Assembly: GCA_964016875.1 (NCBI GenBank)
Contig: OZ024728.1
Coordinates: forward strand, 8,916,272 to 8,980,271
Reading direction: 5' to 3'
Origin: Fallopia convolvulus
Lineage: Eukaryota > Streptophyta > Magnoliopsida > Caryophyllales > Polygonaceae
Length of the DNA: 64,000 bases
Part shown: in pieces, positions 1 through 10,523 of the stretch
Layout: each line of letters starts with the position of its first letter
Position numbering within the stretch: the first letter of the stretch is position 1
Made by a program: the position numbers and the translations under genes
The notes under the pieces: generated by a model
What the model was told of the DNA's origin: nothing
The model's database searches: none
What the model saw: the letters and a program-made list of their open reading frames with translations, nothing else

Positions 1-84
1 TGAACTCAAACATATGAAGGAAGGAATTGACCCTGATAATTTATTGTTGCTACAATTAAATTTGGTCAACACTTGCATTCCCCA
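1..84 (-). pseudogene. LRR receptor-like protein pseudogene, C-terminal-side piece
   Basis: These bases match positions 41123-41206 of the intact RLP gene in this window with only a few substitutions, in the same minus orientation. The homology stops at base 84, where an inserted element begins, and resumes at 4229. The two pieces are therefore one RLP copy split by an insertion. The piece also runs off the left edge, so the true extent of the copy is unknown. No usable reading frame remains across the break. Confidence 0.85.
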
Positions 85-466
85 TGTAATATCCGCTAAA
101 TTCTAAATAAAATAAAATGGGTATTTTTTCCCAATAAATTTTTTCTCTAAAATAGAGAGTTTAATAACCTTTATAATTTCATTATCATATTATGAAAAGG
201 TTATAAAACGTTTACTACAATGACAAGTAAGAATTTAATTAAATATATTAAGCAAGTCGGATCATTATTGAAATATTCTTCTCTTAAAAAAAAGAGAGTT
301 AATTATTTTTATAATTTTTTTAATAAATTATAAAAATATTATAAAGGGTTATCAAAGTGACAAATAAAATTTCCAACAAGTACAAATCATATGAATTTCG
401 AATTTATAATTAATGTAATAATTACGAGGCAAAAATATGAAACAAGGCAAATAAAAAGAGACTAGA

Positions 467-537
467 GCCGGAATTCGAACCTGAGACCTCTTGCATCTCC
501 CTCTCACACACACACTCCTCAACCCGCTAGACTATTG
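467..537 (-). other. tRNA-like module with Pol III A- and B-box matches
   Basis: Read on the minus strand, this stretch has an A-box-like TAGTCTAGCGG (complement of roughly 524-534) and a B-box-like GGTTCGAATTCC (complement of roughly 471-482), spaced as in a tRNA gene. The intervening sequence is a CA/GT-rich stretch that cannot fold as a normal tRNA, and the acceptor stem and anticodon arm are not recognisable. It could be a tRNA-derived SINE head nested in the LTR or an intrinsic LTR component. It is not a functional tRNA gene. Confidence 0.4.
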
Positions 538-811
538 TAATTTGACTACCCAATTCACCACACTTTTAATAATAAACCCTCCTTCTTCTTCTTCTTCAAG
601 AGTCAAAGAAGTCTGATATTGAAGTGACGCTCAAACCAGTGCATGTAAAAATTTGGTCTGACTTCTCCATTCTTGCTTGCAAGACCAACCATAGATTACA
701 TCATCAAGAATCATCATCAACAAACACAAATCCTCCCAATCCTCATCAATCAAACCCTTCTCCATTGGTCAAAATCCATTGCCATGGATCACCAAAGCTC
801 CCATGGTTGCC

Positions 812-821
812 TATTTAAAGG
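812..821 (+). promoter_or_regulatory. TATA-like box inside the solo LTR
   Basis: TATTTAAAGG is followed within about 50 bases by a CT-rich stretch resembling a plant 5' leader. This is the most likely U3/R boundary of the LTR and supports a plus orientation. No transcript evidence is available. Confidence 0.35.
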
Positions 822-3800
822 CTGGAAAATTCAATACAAACTCACACAAACTCTTTCTCCTCTCTTTCTCTAGGCATAATTGCTCTCTTTTCAATCAAAA
901 ATCAGCCTTGAAGCCATTGTTTATTTGCTGAATTTTTTACAAAAACCCACAAAAAACCCTAATTTCTTCCCCTAGCCCCATCGGACCACCACGGGAGTGC
1001 CGGCCAACCACCACCACCACTCAGTCGCACCACCACCGGCCACCAGAAGCCGCTCCACGGTGGAGGTGCCACGTTGCCCGTCGTCGTTCGTCCGTCATGT
1101 GCTCTCTAGCGTTGTACGTCGATCAGGAAGAAGAAGCAAGAGCATTAGTGGGCCTAATCCTAATTTCTTTTGGGTAATTTCTAATTAATCTTGGGCTAGA
1201 ATTTTTAAGCCCAAAACACTTACTAAAAATCAGTTTTTATACATATTAATTTTTGGAATATTAAAAAAATCAGATTTATAAAATACAAATGCTTGTACAT
1301 AATTTTATTGAAAATTAACATGCATGCTTAATATCCAAGAGAAAATAGAATTTGTAAATTATAAAATAAATCCAAATAATTGTAAGGATTATAATAGTGT
1401 CTTTAGGCATGTAAATGATGAATTTAAAAATATATTAGTTGGTTGTATTTTATTTTATTAAATAAAGAAACAAGGGCAAGTTGATGGAAAAATATTATCT
1501 TAAGACCATTTTCTTAAAGAAGAGAGTTTGCATATCATTTAAAGTTAATAATAGATTTTATAATAATAACCTAAGTTAAATAAAGATATAAGATATTGTT
1601 AGTTAGACAAGATAAACTCAAATTATTATTTTCCTTGTACATGGATAAAATTATTACCATACATATTATTTTTAATATAAAATAGATCATATGACATGAG
1701 TTTTCTTAAGTAAAATAATGGACTTTTCATCATTATTTATATACACATGGATAATAAGATATTTAGATATTAAATATACTAGATTTAAAGATATTAATGT
1801 AAAGACCTAAGTTGTTAGAAAAGATATGCTAAGAATATTATCAATACTGAATTGCATACCCACATTTTATAAAATAATATTTTAGATATGAAGAACCTTT
1901 TTAATTTAATAAGAAATTATTGTTATCCTTCATACATATGGAAAGTATGATATAGTCATTATTTAAAATAATATTGGGAAATTATTTTAAATAAGATAAT
2001 AAGATATATTCCAAGTATAGTAGATTTAAAGATATCATAATGTTCTAGACATGATTTTTATTTAACAAAAATAGTAGATATGGTAATAGTATTTTATATA
2101 TAATTAATGTAATAAGATTTTGAGCATGCTAGTTTCCTTAAAATAATTATGATATAAAGGTCATAAGATATACTAGAAATATTAATAATACTATCTTAGA
2201 TTTAAATAGGTTGCATGCTCTTAGTTATGAAATAATATTCTAAGACATGATTCTATTATTATAAACTAAAGATATATGGGGGAAATTATTTTAAGATAAT
2301 AAGATTATTTTATCATCATAGCATATTTATGGAAAGCATACTATATATAAATTTGACTAGAGATTCATATTTATGGGAAGAACTAGAAAAGGACACCTAT
2401 TAATATTTTAATCTCTATTAAATATTACATGTCTTTTAAATGAGGATATAATGAGAAGTTATTATAATAAGATCATGTTATAAAAAGATATTGTTTGATA
2501 AAAAGATAATATTATAATAATGCTAAGAGTAAGAGATATTATATAATAAAGGCATTTTAAACTTTTCACATCCTAAGAAGAATTTTATAAAAACAATATT
2601 TCATATAGTTATGAAAACTATATCTTAGTGATTTTATAAAGATATTTCCTTGCTTAGTATAATAATAGAATAATAAGTTAAGTTAAAAAGGAATATTTTA
2701 ATAAATTAAATAAAGTTATGACTTAACTTTCAAAGGTTATAATAAATAAATTAAAATAAAGCTTTTATAAAGAATACAAGGATATTACAAATATAAAATA
2801 ATAATAGGAAATATTATTATTTTATTCATCTCCACCTAAATTATTATTATAATAATTTAGAAATTAATTCTCTTATAATAAGGATATAAGAGATTTCCTA
2901 AACTTTAAAAGAATTTAAAGAAAACTCTTATTAAAGCTCGTTCGTATATTCCGTGTCGATAGGTCGAGCTCCCGTTCCGTTTTAAGACAACGTTTCCGTC
3001 CAACTCGTTAGTACACAATCATACAAAGCTAAAGGCAAGTGGAATTTCTCCTTGTAGCCTTAATAAATTCGTTTCGTGAAATTTCTCGATGTTGGGAACA
3101 ACTTGTTTTCTAATAATAAAACGAACCTAGGAATATCGATTGCTAGAATTAATGACCCCATTGTTATCGTTATTCTGTTATTTAAAGATTCGATAATACT
3201 ATTATGCTAGTCTTGTTTGTGACCTTGATTGTTTACGATCTCTTTTCGAGATCGGTTTGGATGAAATAGTGAGGGGTGCGGGCCTAACCCGACACCTCTA
3301 TATAACCCACTAAAGTCGTATTGCCACCATGCATAAATTACGACTTGTCGATCATGATCCATGTCCGCTCCTACGCCTCGGAGGGACGTAGGCACTCTAG
3401 CTAAGTACCGGAACTGTTGTTCCTGTCAGTGGTTCGGGCTGGTACATGGCCCCCCACGCTTTTAAAATACGTCAACCTAAGTGAAAGTTTTTCATCACTA
3501 TACAAGATAAGTGCCCAAGCACATTTAAAAGAAACCAAAACCGGACCGGTCTCAAATGATCGATCCGGCTCTCGGTCCGCAAGGGCACGAGAGGTTTTCA
3601 AAACTTGTATGAATTAATAACGTTCCCAACATACTTCCTACTCTAAAAGAAGTCTACAATCTCGTAGTTCTTCTCTCGATTAACGAGTTATCTCCTCTCG
3701 AGATACACTCTTGTCCGTCCCGTTAAGCCCCACATAAATATCTACGCCTCAAAACATACTCATTAATACCCCCCTCGAATGTTTGAAATTACCGAATTAC

Positions 3801-4228
3801 CCTCGGGAAGTTCCATTCCTGCTTGCTTAGTCTCTTAGACTAATTCTTCTTTTCCGCATGTTTGCTTGGCATATTCTCGCCCCTCGCGAATTATGCCAGA
3901 ACCTAGGAACCCGAGCAAGGCATAAGTGAAGACGAAGGAAGGGCAAAACTCAAGAACATGTATTTTCCATACCTTTTGTTTATTTCTATTATGTTGCAAA
4001 GAACAAGTTTTATGCTTTCCGTTATCAAACTTCTTTTGATTAAGGTATTGTAATGAAGGTTTGTACGAACAAAGTCTATTTCGAGAGCACCTTTTGTTAT
4101 TATATAAATTATGTCAATTTCCGCATTTTATGAGTTCAATATCATTCTAAAAGCCTTGGGTGGCTTTGGACGGTATAGTCCGAGGCCACTGGCGGTAATA
4201 CCCAATGTTGTAAAATAGGGGTGTTACA

Positions 4229-4616
4229 CCCCAAAACCAAGTATTTACAACATTCCCCTGAAATTGATTGCTTGATATATCAATTGTATGGACTTTGATT
4301 GGAAAACTTCCTCTAAAAGACAAGGACGGTGAGAAGTCACCAGACAAACAGTTGGAACTCAAGTCAATCACCTCAATGCTATCCATTAATCCAAACAAGC
4401 CACTAGGAATTGGTCCAAAAAGTGCATTATTGGAAAGATTAAGATGAGAAAGGTAAATAAGGTTTTGAATAGAAGAGGCGATTTACCCTATGATACCTCT
4501 AGAGGATAATTGCAAATGAGTGACTCTAACATTGCTGTCACAACCCACCTCTTCCCATTGACAACAATTTGTATCGGTCGACCAGTTGAGTGATGGAGAT
4601 GAATCTTGAATGGTAT
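4229..4616 (-). pseudogene. LRR receptor-like protein pseudogene, N-terminal-side piece
   Basis: The piece is strongly similar to 41207-41590 of the intact RLP gene, covering the LRR N-cap and the first LRRs in minus orientation. Homology ends abruptly at 4616, before the signal peptide and start codon, so promoter and start are missing. The surviving frame reads the consensus of the early LRRs, but a stop-creating change lies near 4490 and the solo LTR interrupts it at 4228. Together with bases 1-84 it is a dead tandem or dispersed copy of the RLP at 39.5-41.7 kb. Confidence 0.85.
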
Positions 4617-6280
4617 ATGTTGAACAAAAATGTGAAAATATTCGCAAAACATATTTTATTTGATTTTTTAAAGTTTGAGTTCGACCCTTTCTTTTTACCC
4701 TTTTGATTAAAAGTCATACACTTACAAAGAATTGGGTTTGTTTTAGGATTAGGGCTGCACCCGAGTTTTGACGGGTTGCCTACGTTTCTCTTTAAAGAGA
4801 ATCAAGCCTTACGCAGTTCACAGTGTTATGGTTTTTTATTTGTGTGTGATATTTTTCATGCATCAGAGGAACGAATCTAAATCCACCTTCTAGGAAGGGT
4901 TGTCTAGACCGCTCCAACTATCATTTGCATGCATGACGCGAATGGTACTAAACCCACCTTCTAGGAAGGGTGATATAGTCATTCGCATTTGACGTGCACA
5001 ATTATTTTTAGTGTGATTTTGGATTTGGAAATTTTAGTTTGATTTGGTGTTGTGATTGAACTCGATGAGCATTTGATTTACTTTTTTATCAAGTTTTCTA
5101 CGTACCTTTTTAAAATGAATCAAATCGTACGTAGTTATTAAAAAGAGATTTTTTATCTTTAATTTGAGTTTTGAGATTTGGCGACTGTACTCGATTAAAT
5201 TTTGTATCGAGTTTTCTACGTAGCCTTTTATAGACGTCAAGTCTTTGCGTAGTTCTAGTAAAAAACAATTTGATTTGTGCACCATTGATTAGCAACGAGG
5301 GCTTGAATTTGTATCTTGCCCATAATTTTTTTGGCTCGTATTTTTTTTAAGTCCATATTATCTTTTGAACTTAATTAATTGTACTCCATTTGTATAAACT
5401 ACTGTGCAAAACTAACGGTGCGCTTTTGCATGGGTATACTGTACTTCTTTGTGAATACGTACTTTTGTTGGAACCCAATCTCTTGACCCATTTTTTGTAT
5501 CTTAAAAAAAGGTTGGAGTGCACCCGTATTTTAGATTATTTGTTGTAAAAGCAATATTACCCATTTCAAAGCATGGTAGAGACAAGGTGTTGATTTGACT
5601 TTGCCTTCGTTCGCTCCATTTTCAGTCTCCCTTTACCTTTCCTTCCTTTTTTTTGTTGTTGAAGTTGAAAACGTGAAAATGGACATCAGTGATCATTTCT
5701 TTCTTTTCTTTTTTTAGAAAGAAATTTAGTTTATGTACATAGTCCTTGTCAAAATAACAGTGAACCAGTATACATCTCTTTGAGTTTAAAATTTTGGGAA
5801 TGACTCCACTTGAATTCCTTAAACTGGAACTATTTAGTTCCTTAAAAACCTTAATTAAGGCCATTTGCATTTCTGGGTAGGAATTAATTAATTCCTGAAA
5901 ACCACTTAGATCTGAGATGCCGATCTGATTTTGCATGTTCAAGGCTGCCGACAATTTGGCAGAGTCACCCCCATGGAGTTTCGATATTTTTTAAGTAGAA
6001 ATTAATTAATTCCATAAAAACCTTAATTAAGTTCACTTGAATCCATCAAAGGGGAATTAATTAATTCCTTGATTTACCCTAATGACTAAGATCCGCTTCA
6101 ATCCGTCAATTAGGAGGAGACCAATGATCAAACCACCAAAAACCAGGGATGAGATCCGCTTGAATCTCAAAACCGATGCATTTGATAGTTAAAGGAAATT
6201 TGAGAGGGTCGATGTTGGATTTTGGGCATATAGAGAAGGGAGGAACGATTAGGATGAGAGATATACTACCTTTCTTGTTT
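4617..6280. other. Non-genic stretch with TACGTAG-centred repeats and palindromes
   Basis: No gene is supported here. Three diverged copies of a block with the form TACGTAG, then CCTTTT, then ATCAAG, then CGTAGTTC lie near 4778-4822, 5096-5138 and 5214-5255. Such blocks recur in plant gypsy-type repeats, so this is probably transposon debris. The 16-bp palindrome GGAATTAATTAATTCC, or a one-base variant, occurs at 5880-5895, 5998-6013 and 6053-6068 inside loosely repeated sequence. The long minus frame at 5622-5954 is built from these repeats and is not a credible protein. Confidence 0.4.
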
Positions 6281-6299
6281 GTGTTTAATCCTCTCTTCC

Positions 6300-6787
6300 T
6301 GATACAGTTAAGCTCCCCAACTGTACCAAAACAATCTCTTGGATAGATAAGAGTAGAAACAGTGAACGAAGTACCAGTGCAACACTAACAAGAACAGTGC
6401 ACTTAGAGCGTGAAACAGACGATGACGAAGTACCAGTGCAACACTCATCTCCCAAGTAAAATAACTGCATCGCATCTTCAATCCTCCAGTTGGCCTCCTA
6501 CGCAAATCAAACAATTCAACAATGACAAAGAGCAAAATCCAACAGCAACAGAATAAAAGAAAATGTCCAAATTTACGCACCATATGTAGTGAATGCTCGT
6601 TCACTGAAAAACAAACAATACACCAAGAAAAGATGACATGATAAGGGCATAAGTAAAAAATAGGCTGAATACATACCTCGAGAAAATGAGAAGCAGTATT
6701 GACACCTTGCCCAACAGCAATCTCAAGGAAAGAGGCCACCATGGCATCCTTCTCAGTTGGAGAAGGCAGAATCACCATCCAAAACAA
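6300..6787 (-). pseudogene. Fragment of a plant UBX-domain (PUX2/PUX7-like) gene, UBA-like part
   Basis: Two exons are visible on the minus strand. The first, roughly 6787-6677, reads EKDAMVASFLEIAVG and ends FLE with a GT donor at 6676. The second starts at 6497 after a TAG acceptor and reads ANWRIEDAMQLFYLGDE. This order (SFLEIAVGQ, an FL-A-W loop, then LFYLGDE) is the N-terminal UBA-like domain of plant PUX adaptors of CDC48. The UAS and UBX domains that should follow are absent. After about 6430 the sequence falls into a short duplication (a 20-base block near 6366 recurs near 6425) and the frame ends at 6285. It is a truncated gene piece, probably captured, and part of the same-strand mosaic up to 13.7 kb. 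Confidence 0.65.
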
Positions 6788-6789
6788 AC

Positions 6790-8983
6790 GGCGTAATGAA
6801 GGACCAAAAGTAGAACCTAGGCCAAATTAAAAAAGGAAAAAAATATGAGTCACAAAAGTGATTTCAGGCGATAGATGAAAAAAGATTAACCACACAAAAT
6901 AAGGAACCAAAACCTAGATCATTGATCAAGCACTTAACAAAAATGAAGACCACGGTGGCTACATGAAATGAAGCCTGCATTCATCAATTATAAATCTATC
7001 ATGGTAATATAGCTCTGTTTCATATTTCACAAAGTTTGTGGCATCTAAATTCGCCTTCTCATCTTCCATTTAGGATGTGCTGAATGGTTGTGCAAAGTGA
7101 CTTTTTTTTTATAGACTAATGAACGTGCTGAAAACCTAACGGGCTCCTATATAAAGCCTTTGATTGTAATATTTGCAAATTTCTAAATAAGAAGCTGGGA
7201 GATGCTCAATTCCACAAGACAAAAAAATTGATGATCAAGCCAATAATAATTTCCCACTGTACAAACACAAACATGTGATTGAATATATTTCACTACACCG
7301 TGACTAAAGAGAATCAATCACAATCTAGAACATTACTACACAGGTCGTTCATCTGTATATGCCATTTCTTTGAGAATTACCAATCACCAACAATAAACAA
7401 CAAAGAGAAAGGGTATCCTCAAATAGGGTCAAATATGTTAACATTAAAATTTATGGATTTAAGCACACTGTATCAATGTCCGGAGATTAAAGTTCTGTGA
7501 AATTAAGAAAACATTAAAGCAAAAAAGAATTGACTAAGGGAAAGAAGAAGAAGAAGTGATATATGCAAGCCTAATTGGTTGAACAAAAAACCGAAAGAGT
7601 TAATTGAAAATCCAAATTGAGGAGAAATAGGGTAAACGACTAACCTGGAAGACACAGCAAGAGCACCACTGCAGAAGATGACCGAAAGTACAGAAGAATG
7701 ATAGTTTAACTGGAGAACAGCGAGAACGAAAGAGAGGAAAAAGTACGGCGACCACGACCGCTGTCGACGATTACGCGAGCAGGAAAGAGCCGGAGAAGGA
7801 GGCCACTCTCTGATCCCTACAAGGACGGAAACGACGACACAGCCAAGCAACGGGATGTTCCCCAATTCGTACCTTCGAATGAAGAAATGTTTACTGGAGT
7901 TCTTTCAATAGGAAAAAGAAAGAAATTCATGGAAGGAGTTTGCCAAATGGAACTTTGGCTGCCACGTTGAACTCTATTTCTCCTTCTCTGGTGTCTGCTG
8001 CTCAGCATAAAAAGAAAAGAAGGAGCTGATTCCTATCGTGCAAATGGACAAATTAGGGTAGATATTGGACTCTTTGGCCCAACTCCAAGAAATGAGCATA
8101 TTGGGTTGTTAATCCCCTTTACCTTTGAGCTTGGCTGACCCGTTTAAAGAAGAAAAAAAAAAGAGAAGGGCTGACCAACTAAATAAAATGGGCTCTAATA
8201 AATATAAGTATTAATAGTAATTTATGTCCCAAAAAAATTGTTACTGACAAAAATGCCTTTATTTTTTAGATTCATATATCATGGATTTAAAAGTTTAAAA
8301 TGATTTGTTTCTCTATTTTTTTTGTCTCCTCCAAATCCAACCCTAACATCGATACACAACTCTAATTTTTATAGGCTAATTGGTCGTATTTTCTGTACCT
8401 AATATAAGAGTGTCATCTTTTGTAAAGATTTAAGACAATGATTTTATTCAAATATATAAACATTTGATATGATACAAGAATAGTAGTTGACTTACGTGGT
8501 CGGTCCAAGCGTGCTCCTTGCTCCTTGCTGGGTGGATGTTGGTTGCGGTGATAAGGATGGTTGTCCAGTGGACCAAGAGATTGAAGCAAGAACTCAATAC
8601 CAAGGTTGGCAATGGTGCTAGAATCTGCATATATTTCAAAGTTTGTAATGATTATAAAATTCAAATCATTGCTAGAACTTTCTATTTAGTCTATAGGAGA
8701 GAGAATAATTGTCTTGAAAACTTTAGTGTTAATTGCAATCAACAAAAAGACTGTCTGAATGCATCAAAGTAGCACTACCTAATCTTATAATTGTCAAACA
8801 AATCTTAAAATGACGATGCGTGTCAGAAACCATTAGTGAAAGTGAAAACTGATAAAAGGAGAAGATAAGAAGGGCAGCACAATAAAAAAGAGCCAATTAA
8901 TAGGCAAGAGCTGGAGAGCAGTACAAGAATATGTACGTGCAAAACACGACAAGATGGGAAAGGGCACGATAAAAAAATACTAC
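6790..8983. other. Non-genic stretch between gene fragments
   Basis: I see no coding region with family similarity. The minus-strand frames at 7503-8008 are GC- and purine/pyrimidine-skewed, like a 5' untranslated leader (for example of the PUX-like fragment downstream on that strand), but nothing proves this. Frames at 8413-8772 overlap on both strands and resemble no family known to me. Confidence 0.3.
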
Positions 8984-10202
8984 CTTTCTGCAGGTTGACA
9001 TAGGTTCATCTGAATAAAATGGGGGATACCCTACGAGCATTTCATACATAATCGCTGCTAAAGACCACCTACATGTAAACAACAGTTACTACTAGACACA
9101 AAACTGTTTATATTGAGAGGTGAGGAACCAACATTTGAGCTTAGAGATGAATAGGGTAAATATTTAGAGGCCAACCAATCGCATTCCATCCCATAGCCTT
9201 TTTTCAGCAGGACTTCAGGGGCAATGAAGTCTGGTTTACCAACTGTAGAATAAGCCAGCGGTATTTGATCTAAGTATTCATGCAGGTAAAAAAGAAAATA
9301 CAACAAGACTAAACAAGCAGAGAACTCCAGCACACATCCAACTATTTTAGAAATATAACACTTGCTTTGTGCAGATTTAAGTGTCTAGAGTTCTATTTTA
9401 GGGCATGAAAACACAATTGACTTTGCTCTAAAATAAAAGAATATTATTGAGAAACTTTACATAATGGCATCAATTGATGAAAAAGAAATAAATAATTTGC
9501 AGTGGAATAGAATGTGATGTATAAAATGGGAGAAAACACAGAAAAAATACATAAAGAAATGTATTAAATGTTTTTTCTCTTTGAAAATAGCACTTAAATC
9601 CAGTATGAAACATCCAAAAATTCCAAGAAAACAGCAGCGCCAATCTCTTAAATTTTTATGGTTTAAGTCCCCAATTCCTGAGAGCATTAATGCTCCTAGC
9701 CGGTTTTAGTAGTCCATTTTCAATATAGAGCAAATTGAATAAGTAGTTCGAGAATGTACCCATTCAAGGACTAAATCAGCCAAATGGCAAGATTGCATAC
9801 AAGCATCCTTCTATTCTTTTGCCAATGCAACAACTTCTCCTGTTGGGTGCGTTTTGGGGTGCTGGTCGTCCATCACTTTGAAGAGCCCCACTGTAGTTAT
9901 TATCAGCAAAAAAGTCTTTCTCCTGCAGGTCTCGGCAATCTAGGGGTTTACATAATCCAAAATCTGAAAGTTTCATGTGACCATGTCGATCCAGCAGCAA
10001 GTTATCAGGCTTAATGTCCCTGTTACATGAATCATGACAAGCAAAAATACTCAAGCCGAAGAAAGATGTACATGAGCGTGTAAAGAATGAAACAGTAAGA
10101 AAAATAATGACACCTGTGGACATAATTATGCTTATGGATTGACTCTATTGCAAGGACTGTTTCAACAAAATAAAATATAGCCTCGTCTTCTGTTAGTATA
10201 TC
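8984..10202 (-). pseudogene. NDR-type AGC protein kinase pseudogene fragment (four exons)
   Basis: Minus-strand exons can be followed from catalytic loop to mid C-lobe. About 10202-10114 reads LTEDEAIFYF and ends NYVHR. 10019-9801 reads DIKPDNLLLD, then the DFG motif in LSDFGLCKPL, then the NDR-type insert up to RRML. 9255-9176 reads YSTVG, IAPEVLLKKGYGMECDW. 9068-8984 reads WSLAAIMYEMLVGYPPF and STCRK. The order is that of plant NDR/LATS-like kinases, including the long insert between DFG and the APE motif. It is broken: one base is missing in the insert (near 9855), shifting the frame; the acceptor before 9255 ends TG instead of AG; and the N-lobe, the rest of the C-lobe and the hydrophobic motif are absent. 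The N-terminal end is fused to a hexokinase piece at about 10202-10215. Confidence 0.85.
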
Positions 10203-10523
10203 CTTCCTTGAAGAGAAATAAACTTTGCAAGTTCAGCTGCAATGTAATCGAAAAGCCCCTGAAACCGGAATGCGTGATGATATATGTAAATGCTGAGACA
10301 CAAAGAACATCACTAATTTAAACTATTTCTCAAGTGAACATAAATTACATAAATATTGATAATACTTACTTCGGATTTACCAACCTTCAATTCTTTGAGG
10401 AATCGGAACTTTAGAAAATTCATGAGATGTAATGCCTACATTTTGACCACCCAACTGAACCCTTAGAACGCGAAAGTTTGTTCCACCTAAGTCCAAAGAA
10501 TAGAACAATCATTTTTCATCCCC
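10203..10523 (-). pseudogene. Hexokinase pseudogene fragment (two exons)
   Basis: The exon at about 10523-10385 reads GDEK, a stop, then LFYSLDLGGTNFRVLRVQ, the phosphate-1 loop of plant hexokinases. It ends PQRIEG at a GT donor (10384). The next exon starts at 10258 after a CAG acceptor and reads LFDYIAAELAKF, the sequence that follows in hexokinase. It is broken by an in-frame TGA where the family has glycine, and only about 60 of the roughly 500 residues of the enzyme remain. The second exon runs straight into NDR kinase sequence in a different frame, so no fusion protein can be made. Known plant hexokinases phosphorylate glucose and sense sugar; this copy cannot. Confidence 0.85.

Larger units (their letters stand above)
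85..4228 (+). mobile_element. Solo LTR (Ty3/gypsy, possibly Tekay-like) inserted in an RLP copy
   Basis: The insertion begins TGTAATATCC and ends GGGTGTTACA. These ends form a short imperfect inverted repeat with the TG..CA borders of LTRs, and the TGTAACACCC-type terminus is common among plant chromovirus (Tekay/Del) LTRs. It is flanked by a perfect 5-bp target duplication, cccca, at 80-84 and 4229-4233, and the uninterrupted sequence is seen in the intact RLP gene near 41206. I find no gag or pol domain, no primer binding site and no second LTR inside, so a solo LTR left by recombination between two LTRs is the simplest reading. A TATA-like TATTTAAAGG near 812-821, followed by a CT-rich leader, suggests plus orientation. 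Bases 1190-2930 are very AT-rich. Family assignment is inference. Confidence 0.7.

Noticed and set aside
467..537. A functional tRNA gene
   Set aside because: Only the A and B boxes fit. There is no acceptor stem or anticodon arm.
4147..4398. An 83-codon LRR gene
   Set aside because: It is the pseudogene piece of the RLP read into the adjoining LTR end; the true start, most repeats and the membrane segment are missing.
5622..5954. A 110-codon minus-strand gene
   Set aside because: It overlaps palindromic AT-rich repeats and has no family similarity.
10114..10523. A working hexokinase-kinase fusion gene
   Set aside because: The frames differ across the junction, an in-frame stop lies in the hexokinase part, and both enzymes are badly truncated.
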